In this document: positions 1 to 12,710 of the stretch, one piece after another
How positions within the stretch are numbered: the stretch's first letter is position 1
Layout: each line of letters opens with the position of its first letter
DNA from: Guillardia theta CCMP2712
Taxonomy: Eukaryota > Cryptophyceae > Pyrenomonadales > Geminigeraceae
Direction: 5' to 3'
Assembly (NCBI RefSeq): GCF_000315625.1
Contig: NW_005434656.1
Location: forward strand, 586,176-650,175
Length of the DNA: 64,000 nucleotides
Program-made: the position numbers and the translations under genes
Notes under the pieces: generated by a model
Databases searched by the model: none
What the model was told of the DNA's origin: nothing
The model's input: the letters and a program-made list of their open reading frames with translations, nothing else

Positions 1-1071
1 GCCGGCAGCTGCTGAAGGAGGCGGAGGAAGACAACATGGAGCTGGTGATGGGGCAAGGAGGGATAAGGGGAGGAGGAGGATGCAGTGGTGGTGGTGGTGG
101 TGGTGGTGGTGGAGGAGGAGGAGGAGGAGGAGGAGGTGGTGGTGGTGGTGGTGGTAGTGGTGGTGGTGGTGGAGGGTGTGGTGGTGGTTGTGGATGGGGA
201 GTTGTGAGGGATGGCAAGCGGGGAGGAGAATCCTGCAGGATTGATGAAGACTCAGGTGAATGAGATCGTGAGGCAATCGATGGATGCGGAGAAATTGACG
301 GTGGAGGAGCTGAGAAGGTGAGGAGGGAGGCGGGGATACTTGGCTGATATGGCAGCAGGGTCAGAGAGGAGGTGGAGAGGCAGGCGAGAGCGCGAGGTCT
401 TGTATCGCTCCTCTTGCGATGCTCTTGCTCATACGTGCGGGCAGAGGAGATTCACGCTAGGAGAGCTGCGGCCTCCGCCCAGCCCGAGGTCGCTCATCCC
501 AAAGAGGAGGCGGCGCGAGGGGAGGAAGTGAGCAGAGTGGCGAGTGGAGGAGGAGGCGACTGAGTGGTTGGCAGCGAGCGCGGGGGAGCCCGACGGTCGA
601 CGGGCAGCACGAGGGCGCGAAGGCGATAGAGGGCAACGGGCAGGTTGGGGCTGAAGGGAGCGCGAGAGTGACGCTGTCGGTCAACCCGTGCGACAAGCTG
701 TCAGCAGTGGTGGAGGAGATTCAGGTGGCGTCCAGGTGGAGGAGGAGCCGGTCGCTGATGCTGCAGCAGAAACATTGGACCTCGAAGAACTCGCGCAGCC
801 AGTCGACGATCTTGGACTATGGATTGCAGCCGATCTGGTGAGACTAGCAGAGGAGGGACAGCGGGAGCATGAGGAGGTGGAGGGAAGGAAGAGCGAAGGG
901 AGCTGATTCTGGTGCTGCAGGCCGTCGTTTCTCAAGTACGAGATGTGCGGGGACGGGAAGGCTGCTGTCTTCTTCTTCGACAGAGCAGCAGCGGCGCGGG
1001 TGTTCTACAAGTGGAGCAACGACAGGAGTTTCTTCAACGGCTCGGCTGTATCGAACACGAGGATTCAGTGA
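1..1071 (+). CDS. 3' part of an unrecognised gene with several exons
   Basis: The gene enters from the left edge and ends at TAG-free exon reading with a TGA at 1069-1071. Phase-compatible exons can be read at about 221-318 (helical, ends in VEELRR), 356-402 (VREEVERQARAR), 450-529 (EEIHARRAAA...), 588-723 (ends SAVVEEIQ), about 768-837 and 921-1071. The last exon reads FLKYEMCGDGKAAVFFFDRA and later VFYKWSNDRSFFNGSAV before the stop. Introns use GT-AG, and one contains the GGT/GGA microsatellite at about 90-190. The N-terminal part is charged and probably coiled coil. No family is recognised. The consistent phase across five junctions is the main reason for calling it real; the first exon-intron boundary near 36-90 is uncertain. 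Confidence 0.5.
84..192. repeat. GGT/GGA trinucleotide microsatellite in an intron
   Basis: A run of GGT and GGA triplets translates to poly-glycine on the + strand. It lies between plausible exons of the left-edge gene, so the poly-Gly reading is probably not protein. Confidence 0.8.
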
Positions 1072-1073
1072 AG

Positions 1074-4000
1074 TCACAAGGAGCAGGAGGCTGACGCTGG
1101 TCCCCCCACCCCTAGCGTGTAGTTCCACTCGAAGTTGTCGCCTGCAGTCTCAACGTCAGGGCGGTCGGGGATGGAGGGAGCGAGGAGAGGGAGCAGCGGG
1201 GAGTAGGAGGGGAGGGGAGGGGAGGCTGAGCGCGAGGAGGGCCCGAATTCCGATCTCTCACCTTGTTCGCACAAGGCAGCAGCATGCTGCTCGAAGGCTC
1301 CGCCGAGGAGGAGGCAGGAGGAGGAGTAGGTGAACGTGAAGACAGCTGCTCCCAGCATCCCCACCACCGGCGCAGGTTTGAGCAGCCCTGAGGTGAAGAT
1401 GCCGAAGTTCTCCACCCTAAGGTGCTGCGGTCAGAAGTGCGAGGAGCAGAGAGGAGGACGGGGAGGAGGGAGGAGTCAGAAGGAGGAGGAGGGGGATGGA
1501 GCAGGGCCGTACCTTCCATCTGTAGTCGAGAACTTTCCTCCCACGTACAAGAAAGACTTGCCGGCTGCCAGCGCATACACGTTGCCTTGTATGTCACCCA
1601 TGGGCAGCCACTTCCCTCCCAGCCATCTGCCATCCCCTACAGTAAGCGCAAGACCCTCCTTCGCTCCCCTGCTCTCCTTCCCTCTGCTCTCCTTCCCTCT
1701 GCTCTCCCCGGTTCCTCTGCTCTGCTCTGCTCTCCCTTCCCCGCCTCTGCTCTCCTGGCCTTCCCCCCCTTCCCTTCCCTTTCCCTCAAGTCCCTTCCCT
1801 TCGCCCTCTCCCTTCTCTCCCCGCCTCATCTTCTCTCCTCTCATCTTTCGACTCTACCTTGCGATCCTGGACACGTCGGACCCTCCGATGCCTCTGAACG
1901 ATCCTCCCACCACCAGACTGTCCCGCCATCGCGCAATCACGTTCACTTCTCCCATCCTCACTCGTCCCCAAGGACACGCCCAGCTGCCGTTGAACATGGC
2001 GAGGCCTCCGCATGAGCTCCCTGCTCCGAGCGCTCCGAAAGGACCACCGACATAGAGGACGTTCCTGCGAAGACAGTGAGAGGGGGAGGAGAGGAGGGAG
2101 AAGGCAATGCAGGAAGGTAGAAGAGGGAGGGAGCAAGAGGAAAGGAGAAAAGAGGAAGGAGGGAGAGAGGGAGGATGAGGAGGTAGCGAGAGTCTTGTGC
2201 GTCTTACTCGCTCGTGTACGCCACTGCCACATGGCCATCAACCGTCGCGCCTCCCACGCAAGACCAGGTGGCTCCGTCCCATTGGGCGAGTCCTCCGCAT
2301 CTCCATGCTCGACCTTCAACCTGCGCTTGAAATCAGATGAAGCTGGACAGAAGCGCGAAGAGAGGAGGAGGAGAGGGAGGAGGAGAGGGAGGAGGAGAGC
2401 GGAGGAGGAGAGCGGAGTGGAAGAGGAGAGAAGGAGGAGGAGAGGAGGGAGAGGAAGGGGAAGAGGACCGAGAGGAAGTGAGGGAGGGAAGCGGAGGGAA
2501 AGAGGTCACCGTGTAGACTGTCGAGAAAGTGCCGCCGACAACCAGGAAGGAGTTCACAACGCTCATGGTTGAGATCGCTCCGTCAAGTCCCAAGCCCAAG
2601 TGACTCAGCGCGTTGCCGTCCCACATGACGAGATGGTTGGCCGTCCCGTCTCGTGCCGCGACGTTTCTGAACGTTCCTCCCACAAACAGCTGCTGCCCGA
2701 ACAGCTGGACCGCGTTGATCCTGCCCGGCAACGAGAAGTTGCCGAAGGCGAGGAGGCGACGACCCTGAGAGAAGGCGAGGAGGGAGCTCTGGTCGGACTG
2801 CGGCAGGCTGTAGGCCATGAAGACGTCGAGGAAGAAGAAGCTCGCTCCTCCTTCCGTCCTCCTTGTGAACTCCCCCAGCTGGCTGACGAGCAGCAGGTCC
2901 ACTTGCTGCTCGTCTGCTCCTGGGGGGGTGATGCACACGATGCGGTTGACGGACCAGGAGAGGACGGGGCAGTCGGCGCCCCCGACCAGCACGCTCAGCT
3001 TCTCCTCGTAGCTCGGCACCCTGAAGCTCTGCCCGCTGATGGTGATCCACGTCCCCCCGCTCCTCGGCCCGAACGCGGGGGAGATGGAGGACACGCGGGG
3101 AGGAGGGAGGAGATAAACGCTTGAGCTCCCTGTCACCCCCAGCTGGTAGAAGTTCTGAGGTGAGAAGTCCGGGAAGGAGATCATGGCGCTGACGTTGACT
3201 GCCAGCAAGCCGAACTGGCCGGGCAGGACCTGAAAGGAGGATGAGGGAGCAGGAGAGGAGGGAGAAACAGAAGGAGGAGGAGGAGGAGGAGGAGGAGGAG
3301 GAGGAGGAGGAGGAGGAGGAGGAGGAGGAGGAGGAGGAGGAGGAGGAGGAGGAGGAGGAGGAGGAGGAGGAGGAGGTTCGGTCACCTTGAGAAGCAGGTT
3401 CCCCCATTCATCGACCGTCGGGTCGCCATCGAGTAGGCCGTAGTTGGCTGTTGAGAACTGCACGGCGAACTTCCAGTTGAGGTCCCCGCAGTAGGTCGAG
3501 TCGTAGAGCTTTTCCACCAGGCTCACGTTCACCGCCGCCTCCTGCTCATCTGGTCAGTCGCCCAACCAGGGACTTCTCCCCTCCTCCTACCGCGATCACA
3601 GCGACTTGCGGCTTCACGGCGAACCGGATGAGGGAGAGGGACGCGTGAATGTTGAAGGTGAGGGTGACGGGAGGTGAAGAGGTCTCGTTCACCGTCGAGT
3701 TTGCCTCCCTGCCCCAGCCATTACCACCTCCACCTCGCTCCCCAGCTGAGAGCTCACCTGACTACGAACGTGATGGTCTCCCTGCCGCACCCGGCGAAGG
3801 TGGCGAGGAAAGAGACGTTGCCGTCAGCCGTCATGTGAATCTGCGCGGGAGCGAAGGACGACGACACGACGTGGAAGACGAAGACCTTATCGCGCTCGTC
3901 GGGCGGCACTTGGACTATCATGCCGTGAGAGGAGATGGGGTCAAGAGAAGGAGGAGGGAAGCAGGTGCAAGGGGACGGATCGAGAGGGGAGGGATGCGGG

Positions 4001-7000
4001 AAGAGAGGAGGAGGCGAAGGAGTGGAGAGAACAAGACGCTGGAGGAGGAAAAGTTGTACACCTTCGAACACTCCGGTCATGGAATATACGGTCATCTCAG
4101 TCTCGGCGATCAGGTTCAAGACTCTCTGTCTGACGTCAACCTGCAAGCGAGGAGTCAGAGATGCTCTTGACATCCTCGCTCGGCACCTTCGGGGCGGTGC
4201 TGACGGGGTGGATGATGACGTCACGAGAGCGGGGGATCCGCTGAGAGCCTGCGATGGAGGAGTTGAGGACCTCTACCCTCACACTAGCTGCTCCGTTGAG
4301 GAAGGAAGAGGCGTTGACCTTGTAGAGCGTCAGGGTCAGGGGAACGAGGTCGGCCGTTGGTCCCACCTGCACGACGCCGCTGGGGGTGACGGAGATCAGG
4401 GAGCAGATGTTGTAGGCTGAGTGAGGCGGGGGCGAGCAGGACGTCAGCTGGAACTGGAGGTCGCGATCCCCAGGGCTGAGGCAGAAGGCTTCCTCTGCCA
4501 GCCCCTGCCCCTCCTGCAGCTCGAGAGCTGGCAGCGAGCTACAGAAATGCTCGTTCGAGCTGATGAGGTTGATGAAGAAGGAGGTGGCCGGAGACTGGAA
4601 GGCTCCTGCAGCGCAAGTCAGGGAGGCGGGGAGGGAGCATTTGGGGGCAGACCGAGGGAGAGGTTGGAGACGAGTCGGAGACCACTGAGCTGAACCGTGA
4701 CGACTCCCTTCCAGATGGAGAGGCTCGTGAAGTTCAGGTGGGCTACTCCTTCGCTCCCATTCACCTCCAGCCGCACCGAGGATACGAAGGTCTGATCCGC
4801 GTCGCTCGTGAACGCCCAGTAGGCTCCCTGGCCGCTGCCGTTGAGGAATCGGAGTTGAGAGGCGAAGGGGACGAGGAGGAGGCCGGGGGCGGCGGAGACT
4901 TGAACGTTGGGGTCGGGCACGAGGAAGGTCGGGCGGGGGATGGGAACGACGTTGATGGTGATGAGCCGCAGGGCTCCGACGGAGTTGGTCAGCCCCGAGT
5001 CTTGGATGTTGACCTGGAAGGACGCGACTCCGTGCTGGAAAGGCGCCAGGGCAAGGCGGAGGCTGCCGTCGGTCTCGTTGACCAGCGGGGAGGAAGCGAA
5101 GAGGGACTGACCCGCGCCCACCACCTCGACCTTGAACGAGAGACGCTGGCAGGCTGCTGCATTCCTTTGCACGGCATCTGTCGGCCCCAGCGGTGGAGGG
5201 AGGGGATCGAAGGCAGCGCAGGGGTACTCTCTGTTGGGCATGAAGTGGCGGAGCTCTACCAGGAGCCTGTCGCCGTCAACGACAGATTTCATCCTGCACC
5301 ATGTAACTGGTCTCGTGAGGATGTTCTGGTTCATAGCAAGTCAGCTCTGCAGGTCAGTCAAAAGATTTCTCACCACATCGTTGGCCATGAAACTGCTGGA
5401 GGCCAGCTCGACGAGTCGCCTCGACCCGAAGGCGGAGGGAACCAGCCCGACATCGTCGTGGTAGTTGGAGACAAGCTCGTACGTCTTGACTGCCGCCTCA
5501 TAGAGGGACGAAACAAACACAAGCGCTGAAGCTGCCGAGCTCTCCGACAAGAGAACTGAGTTTGCGTTGGCAATCCTGTGAGAGCTGAAACGCCATTCGT
5601 AGAGCTCCACCCCATTCGAAGCGCTGCAGGTGACGAGGTATCCTCTCCCTCCTATCACCTCGTACTCCATCTTCCTCGCCCGCCCCAGGTTCATCCGAAG
5701 GGCTTGCTCAGTCGCGTTGCGATCGATGCTCTTTCCCTCCGCTTGCTCGCGACTCGTTCGGGTCCCCACGCTCCCGTAGTCGCTCTGCAGGAACCCGGAG
5801 GTAGGAGAAGAGCTGATCTCCTCGAACCGGCCTGTCTGCTTGTTGAACTGGAAGATGCCGGATCTGGGCTGAGGCCCTTCTAGCAGGCAGTCTTGAGCGG
5901 GTTGGAACCGATCGCAGATGGACTGGGACACGGCGAGGTAGATCTCTTCCTCCACCGAGAACGCTCTCATCGCTGTCACTCCTCGCAACCGCAGGAGGGA
6001 CCTGACGCCTCCATGCACCTCGCACCTGCCGTTACAGAACAAATCCTGCGCTTCTTGCGAGCTGTTGGCCTGCGGGACCGTCCAGAGCTCCTCGCCGATG
6101 GCCTGGAACTTCTTCCACATCCCCAAGGAGGACTCGCTCACAAGCTCAGGGTCCCACTGGTAGACGACCGACATCGCATCGAACGCTTCCAGGTCACCTC
6201 GCACGAGCGCTTCCCTCACCTGACGGCACGTCAGCTCCTGCAAGCTCATCGCGATTCCTTACCTGTCTGCTCGAGACGGCGAGCAAGTCCCCGACGTCGG
6301 GGACGTGGAAGAGCTCGAGGTCGACGACTCCTTGCGCGGGGATGGTCTGGACATGTCGGACAGCCTCCACCCTTGACGGATCGAACGTGTAAATCTCTAC
6401 CGTACCATCCGGAACTCCATCTGGGCCGAAGAAGTTGGCGACGAGGAGGAGGAGCTGGGGAAGCAGGAAGTCAGAGCAGGGGAGACGTAGTGGTCAGACT
6501 TCACCTCTTGCGACGCTGTCAGACGCCAGACTGAGAAGTCGGAGGCTCCGAAGGTCTTGAAGGTGTGGACCCTCTGAAATTCCAAGTCTCGGGCTAGGGG
6601 AGTCAGCTTGTAGCCGGGGGAGAACCGGTACAGCACCGACTGGGTGGCAAAGTGATCGACTCGTGCTGGGCGAGGCTGCCAGTAGACCGCCACGAAGACA
6701 TAGACGGCGCCGGCATGAAAGAAGGCCTCGACCTTTGACACGTGCGTGTCCGGGTACTCAGAAACTTGCGGGAGTGAGCCAAAGAAGGAGAAGTTTCTGC
6801 TCGCCTCGTCATACACGTAGAGGGACGTACACAGACGGTCGACGTCATCGCAGAAGCTGCTTCCTACAGCGATGTAGTGCCTGAGCGAGTTGTCTTGTAG
6901 CACCTCGAAGTGCGTCACCGACGTCGCTCCGTAGTCTCTGACCTGTCGTGATGGATCGGAAGGGAGAGGATGTTCCAGCCACTGGTCCAACACGAACTCA

Positions 7001-10000
7001 CTCTTGTCGGACAACCAGACGTAGGCGGCGACCCCCCCGAACTGCGACTTGTGTCCGATCTCAGTAACGGCGACGAGCAGATGCGTTCTCGTCATCGACG
7101 AGAAGACGCACAGGTCAGAGGCAGAGACGAGCGAGGAGGCGGAGGATCTGTAGATGCCGTCGGAGAGGAGGGCGAAGTCAGCACCCGGGGAGCTGGAGAG
7201 GCCGGGGGTACGAGAGAGAAGCTCCTTGGGATGAGCGTTGAGGCGATGGAAGCTTGGAATATCGTTGAAGCCTGAGAGAGCAAAGTCGATCACCTCGACC
7301 GTCCCATTGCTGAAGCGAGCCAGCAGGACTAGCGCGTCGTCTACGGACCCTCCCACTGCGACAAAGTTCTCCGACGCGTCCACACTAACGGCTCCTCCCA
7401 GCCCGTACGCACGAGGTCCCATGCCCTTGCTCACGTCGTACGCATGCAGAGATTGCAGCAGGACGAGCCTCGTGGAGCCGTTGACGGCGAACACATGAAG
7501 GGCTCCCGGCATGTGAGAGATCGCGTAGAGGAAATCTCCATCGGGGCTGAAGGCGAAATCGACGATCTGATTGTCGAAGGAGTGGCCGCCAAGGTAGACA
7601 AGACTGGCAGAGGAAAGGACGTGGTCAAAGACAGCCAGGGAGTTGGAATACCGTGAGAGGACGACGATGCTGCGGCCCGGGCCCGGTCTCACCTTGACAG
7701 CAAATGGCCCTTCCATCTTCTCCACAAAGTCTGAGACACCTTTGTACAGACCGATGGAAAGTGAGGAGTTGAGGTAGCCATAGGAGACGATGTAGTAAGC
7801 ATGCTGTATGTAGAGAGTTGTCGACAGGGGTCGGAGCCCGTCGATCTCCTGCCCTACCGCCACGTCCTTTGGTTTTGTACTCTCCGATAGCTCATGCTCG
7901 AAGAAGAATCCGTTCCACCTGTACAAATAACTTCTCTCCCGAGCGAAGACCAGGAGGTACTTGTCGTTGCCCTGCTGGAACACTTGGAAGGAGATCAGGC
8001 CGAGACCGATGAGCGTCTGCAGCTGCTCGAGCGGATGCTCGAGATCGACGACCGTCACCGTGTCGCTTGACAGCGACCCGAAGATAAGGATCATGGACCC
8101 CCCGGACTTCATATGCGACACAAGGTCTGCTCCTCCTCGCACCGGCAGGGGCTGCAGCGCCGAGGCGGACAAGCTGCCGTCAGGGAGAGCTGTCACGTGC
8201 GCGGCCAAGTCCGAACTCTGTTGGTCGAACACGCTGTGAGTTGCGTTGATAGGAAAGCCGAAAGTGTGAACCCCAGAAGCGTCACCGTTTGTCTTGTCAG
8301 CTACGGCGAGGTAGTCTCGTCCCCCCCAAGTGAAGACGTCGACAGCAGCAGCTCCGGGCCCGTGGAGCTCCAAGAAGTTCGTCTCGTTGACATGCAGAGA
8401 GTCCTCGCTATCTGCCTTGTACACGAGAGTCTTTCCGAGCAGATTCACGGCGATCAGCACTCCTATAGTCGCGTTAGAAGGACTAGTGAAGGTGGCAAAT
8501 TCCAGCATCTGAGCCCCTTGGATATGAATCTCCTGCACAAGCTGCAGTCTGAACCTGGGCTCCTCATAGGTGACGGAGAACACAGCAGAGCTAGCAGTGG
8601 AGGAGAGGCCATTCCAATCTCTCGCGACCAACAGGTAACTCTGATTCCCAAGGGTGGCCCGAGTGATTTTCCTTACGCCATATAAGAACTCAAAATGGCT
8701 CTCAGCACTGAAGCTAATGGCGTCCAGCAACTCTCGGTACTCAAACCGGCTAGAATGGTTGAGGCTGTACACAGGCAGGGGAGGGAAGAAAGTGAAGTTG
8801 GTTGTCGGCATTCCGAACTGTCTGGCGCTAAAAGTGGCGTTGAAGAGAGTTCGACAGCTCCAGGAAAGTGACAACCTTTGCCACAATCTGAACGTGACCC
8901 CGTTGGTCTGGTTGAGGATAGAGACGGAGAGCATGGTGTTTCGATACCCTAGAGTCCATGGAGGGCTGAGGCACCTGATCCGATCTGACGAGTCTGCTCT
9001 CGCGATCGACGCCTGAGCCATCGAGCTGCCGTTGGTGAGCGTGTAGCTGAACTCGCAGAGGTACAACGACCCCAACGTGAAACTGCCAGTGACGGTGAAG
9101 TTGACGTGAGGAGGATTGAAGACCTTCAGGTTGTCCGAAGGGTCCACGTCAGTCTCGATGGCGTACCAGTGATCGTTCTGCTCTTTCTCAAGCATCGGGA
9201 TCGTAGGAGAGGCCGACAAGACCTCAGCATAGCGGAGGTAGAGGTACCGGACCTGTTCCGCGCTCAACGACCTGCTGAAGACCCGGAGACTCTTGATCGC
9301 TCCTACATGTGGGAAGTTGCTTGAATATCTGCGGTCCACGAAGGTCCCGATGCTGAAGGGCCCGTCAGAGTAGAAAATGTTCCCGCACTGGGGCAGGATG
9401 CAGGCAGACTCGTTCATCACGTTTTCCCCGTCAAGGAAGATCTGCAGGAACTTGGAGTCATAGCTGCAGACCAGATGCTTCCACTCCCCGCGGTTGATCG
9501 TCTGAGTGAAGTTTACCTCAGACGTGCCCATCGAGCTGCTCGACCTGTTGGTGTTCAGCGTCCAGACGAATGTGACCGACAGCTTCTGGCTGTTAACGTG
9601 GTTGACGCTGTAGACGATGCTCCACCCTGACCGGTCGAAGTAGCCGTCTCTCGTCGAGACAAGGCCCGCAAACTTGCGGATGTTGGTCGCCTCGATTGAG
9701 AACCAAAGCTCGATAGAGACTTGCTGGGAAGGGAGAGCGTCCTGGTTCCTGATTTGTGAGAGTTGGTCGGTGAGGAACAGACCGCTGTTGAGGCAGTCGT
9801 CGAACTGGAGAGCCTCGACCTCCAGGTTGTATCGTATCATCGCAGCTCTCAGGGTGAAGCGAGAAGTTCTTGTGGTGTCCGTTTCCCAGATCGTGTCTCG
9901 AACGCAGTAAGGGATGGTCAGGAACGCAGCTCCCAGCATGTTGGTCTGGTCGCTGATCGCTGCTTGCTCGATCTGCACGAGCGAGTCATCGACAGCCCCA

Positions 10001-12676
10001 GGCCGAGTCAAAGAGAGCTTACCTCCGTCAAGAAGCTGTTTTCCGGGCACTCGACGACGTTTTGCAGCCGGGAATAGGTGCAAGTCAGGTTGCAACTGAC
10101 CTGAGAAGGACAGTCAGCTACCAAGCACCTCTCCTCGCAACCAGCAAGACCTGTCCGCTCGAGAAGTTGTTCCATACCATCATGGGCGAGCTGAACGCAC
10201 TCGATCGCATGTCCCACCAGCCCACCGTGATGTTGAGGAGAGCAGAATCATTGGATGCCGAATAGTCCATAGCGGCATTATCAACAACACCATCCTCCTG
10301 CAGACAGCCAACGGCAGGCAGTACAGCAGTGGCATTCTTGTCCTCCAGCACGCTCAGCCCGCAGATGTGACTGAGCTGGACCGATCGATTCTCCTCGTTC
10401 TCGAAGGCATGCAAGAAGCGGAACCTGTGCTCATTGTTCGCCCTCCTCTCCATCAGCACGGGACTGGCATTGCCGTTGAGCCACGAGTAGAGCGAGAGCG
10501 TGTCTGTCTCGTACTCGATGGTATACAAGAAGCCGTTCTCCACATCTCGGGCGAAGTCAACGGCATACTCGAATCCAGGGATGCTCAGCACGTTGTCTGG
10601 GGCTCCTCCGAGCACCTTCAGCGATCGGCTGCTGCTGTTCCAGTCGAGCCGAACAACCTCGGCAGGAATGACGTGCTCCACAGGCGTCTGGTCCTGGATG
10701 AAGCGGTCAAGGCGGATGTCACCGGAACCCTCTAAGACTGTGATAACGCCGGGGCCCTGGCTGTCCTGGATCGCCTGTGTTACAAGTTCAGATGTAGAGA
10801 TAGCAAGGAACAAGCGATGTGGCAGGACAAATGCGACTTGATCACTTTACCTGTTGCCAGATTGCACACACGCCAGTTTCATCCGAGTTGAAGGAGTCGC
10901 AGGTGCAGTTGAGCAAGCTTGGGTCCAACAACGTCGGACATGTGGAGCTTTGGTTGATCGCGAAAGCAGGTTTGATGTTCTCGTGCAGGAGATTGATAGT
11001 GAAGGAGTAGATGGAAGAAGAGTTTGCTTCCTGCATGCTCGCCATTACCACACGTGAAGTTCTTGCAAGAGTCGATCGACCACCTTGCTCTCTAGAGTCC
11101 TGACAGTCGGGGCATTCACGTCGCACACGTTGGTAGCTTGCGCGATGTCCTGCCGCACGTCAGCAGGGAACAGAAGTTGAGGGCTTGCTACATCTGAATT
11201 CCCGTCGTCAAACAACTGAACGAACACTTGACACGAGCCGAAGAAAGTGGATGAAAAGTTCAAGATCAGGTCTCCGTTGCTGTCAATCCTTGGGAAAGTT
11301 TGGAACATCAAAGCTTCAGTGACCTGCAACGGTCGTGTCAAGGTTCAAGGAGGTCAGATCGACGCTAATATCACATTCAGAACGACGAAAGTCAGGGTCT
11401 GCTTGCTGCAGTTGAGCTGTGAAATCGGGCAGTTCTGGAGATAGCAGCTTCAATCGATCCAAAAGTTGAATGCAATCCTTCAAAACAACCTCGTTCCATG
11501 GGCCCGCGACCAACGAGTCTGCCACCCGGACGAATTGTGTGGAAAGGTACTGGAATGGGGACTGCAATCAGCAGAACGAACAAGAAGACTGCAGGAATAT
11601 TCACCACAGATATCTCCCCGACGAGCTGAAAGGACGGGGGATCGTTGATGGGAAGGACATGAACAGAGAACGATTGGGGATCGCTCCTCCTGCGTTTCAA
11701 CGGGTCAAACTCTTTGATGGCAGGCAGCCTCAGGTCACCTCTTGACGGAGGAGAACTCATCCTGGACTTGGAGGACAACCTGCATGTTCAGCAGACCTGC
11801 ACGTCCTCGTCAGCTGTTCTTGGTGTTCGATCAGCCCTCTAGTACCGAATTGGTTGTCTGCCGGCTCCACAAACAAGTAGCCGGAGCCATTCACGTACGG
11901 CTGGCCCGTGGGGGTGAACAAGCTTGTCCTGACAGCATCTGTCACGGCAAACAACTCCGAGTTTGCCAACGACAGCGTGAGGGAACTTGCCTGGGATGTT
12001 CTAGTATGAACGAGTGATTCAGCACTTCAGACACGTTGCCAACGAAGGTCAAGGATTCAAGGTAGATCACCTGCACCCCATCAGCCTCACCGACAAGCTC
12101 ACCATGAAGTTTCAACCTTGATCTGCTCTGGTGCTGAGTCCTCTAGGATGCACACCCTGCTCCCTTGGCTGAAGTGAAACCTCGGGAGCGAGTAGACAAT
12201 CAGGTCCAAGTCCCTGCTGGCAGCCTGCAAGGAAGGAGTCACAAGGAAGGGTCAGAGGAAGAGGGCTGGGATGCCTTGGAGGAATTGTCCAGAGCCCGTT
12301 CGTCATGAAGGGAGATGGTGAGTGGAATGACGCCGACGATGCCGTCGAAGACTTGAAACGACACGTTCCCATCGAGAGTGATAGCTGGGAGCACCTTGAA
12401 GACTTGTTCAGCTGTCACCATGTTGACCTGCGCAAGGGAGTCAGGCAGCCCTCGCGTCATCCTAATTTGACACCTGAACGTCAAACACGCCCAGCTGATT
12501 CTCGCAGTAGTAGATAGGCTCCCCGCATCGCTTGATGGTACCACAGTCGAGGGCCGACGGGCAGTCTGATCCTAGCAGACTCTCCCAAGGGCCCATGGAG
12601 ATGTGCTGGATAAAGGCGGGAAGTACGACAAAGCCCGAGTCTTGCGCTACCTTGATCTAGACAGCATCAACATCAG

Positions 12677-12710
<34 letters not shown>

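Noticed and set aside
36-263. Poly-glycine ORF on the + strand
   Set aside because: It is a GGT/GGA microsatellite lying between exons; no other coding features.
1320-1415. C-terminal membrane anchor in the giant protein
   Set aside because: The hydrophobic stretch aligns with the L-x-VGG-x-F blade pattern and contains many Ser/Thr/Cys, so a propeller strand is more likely.
2583-3407. Poly-serine and poly-proline ORFs on the minus strand
   Set aside because: They read through a TCC microsatellite in an intron; splicing restores TIG sequence on both sides.
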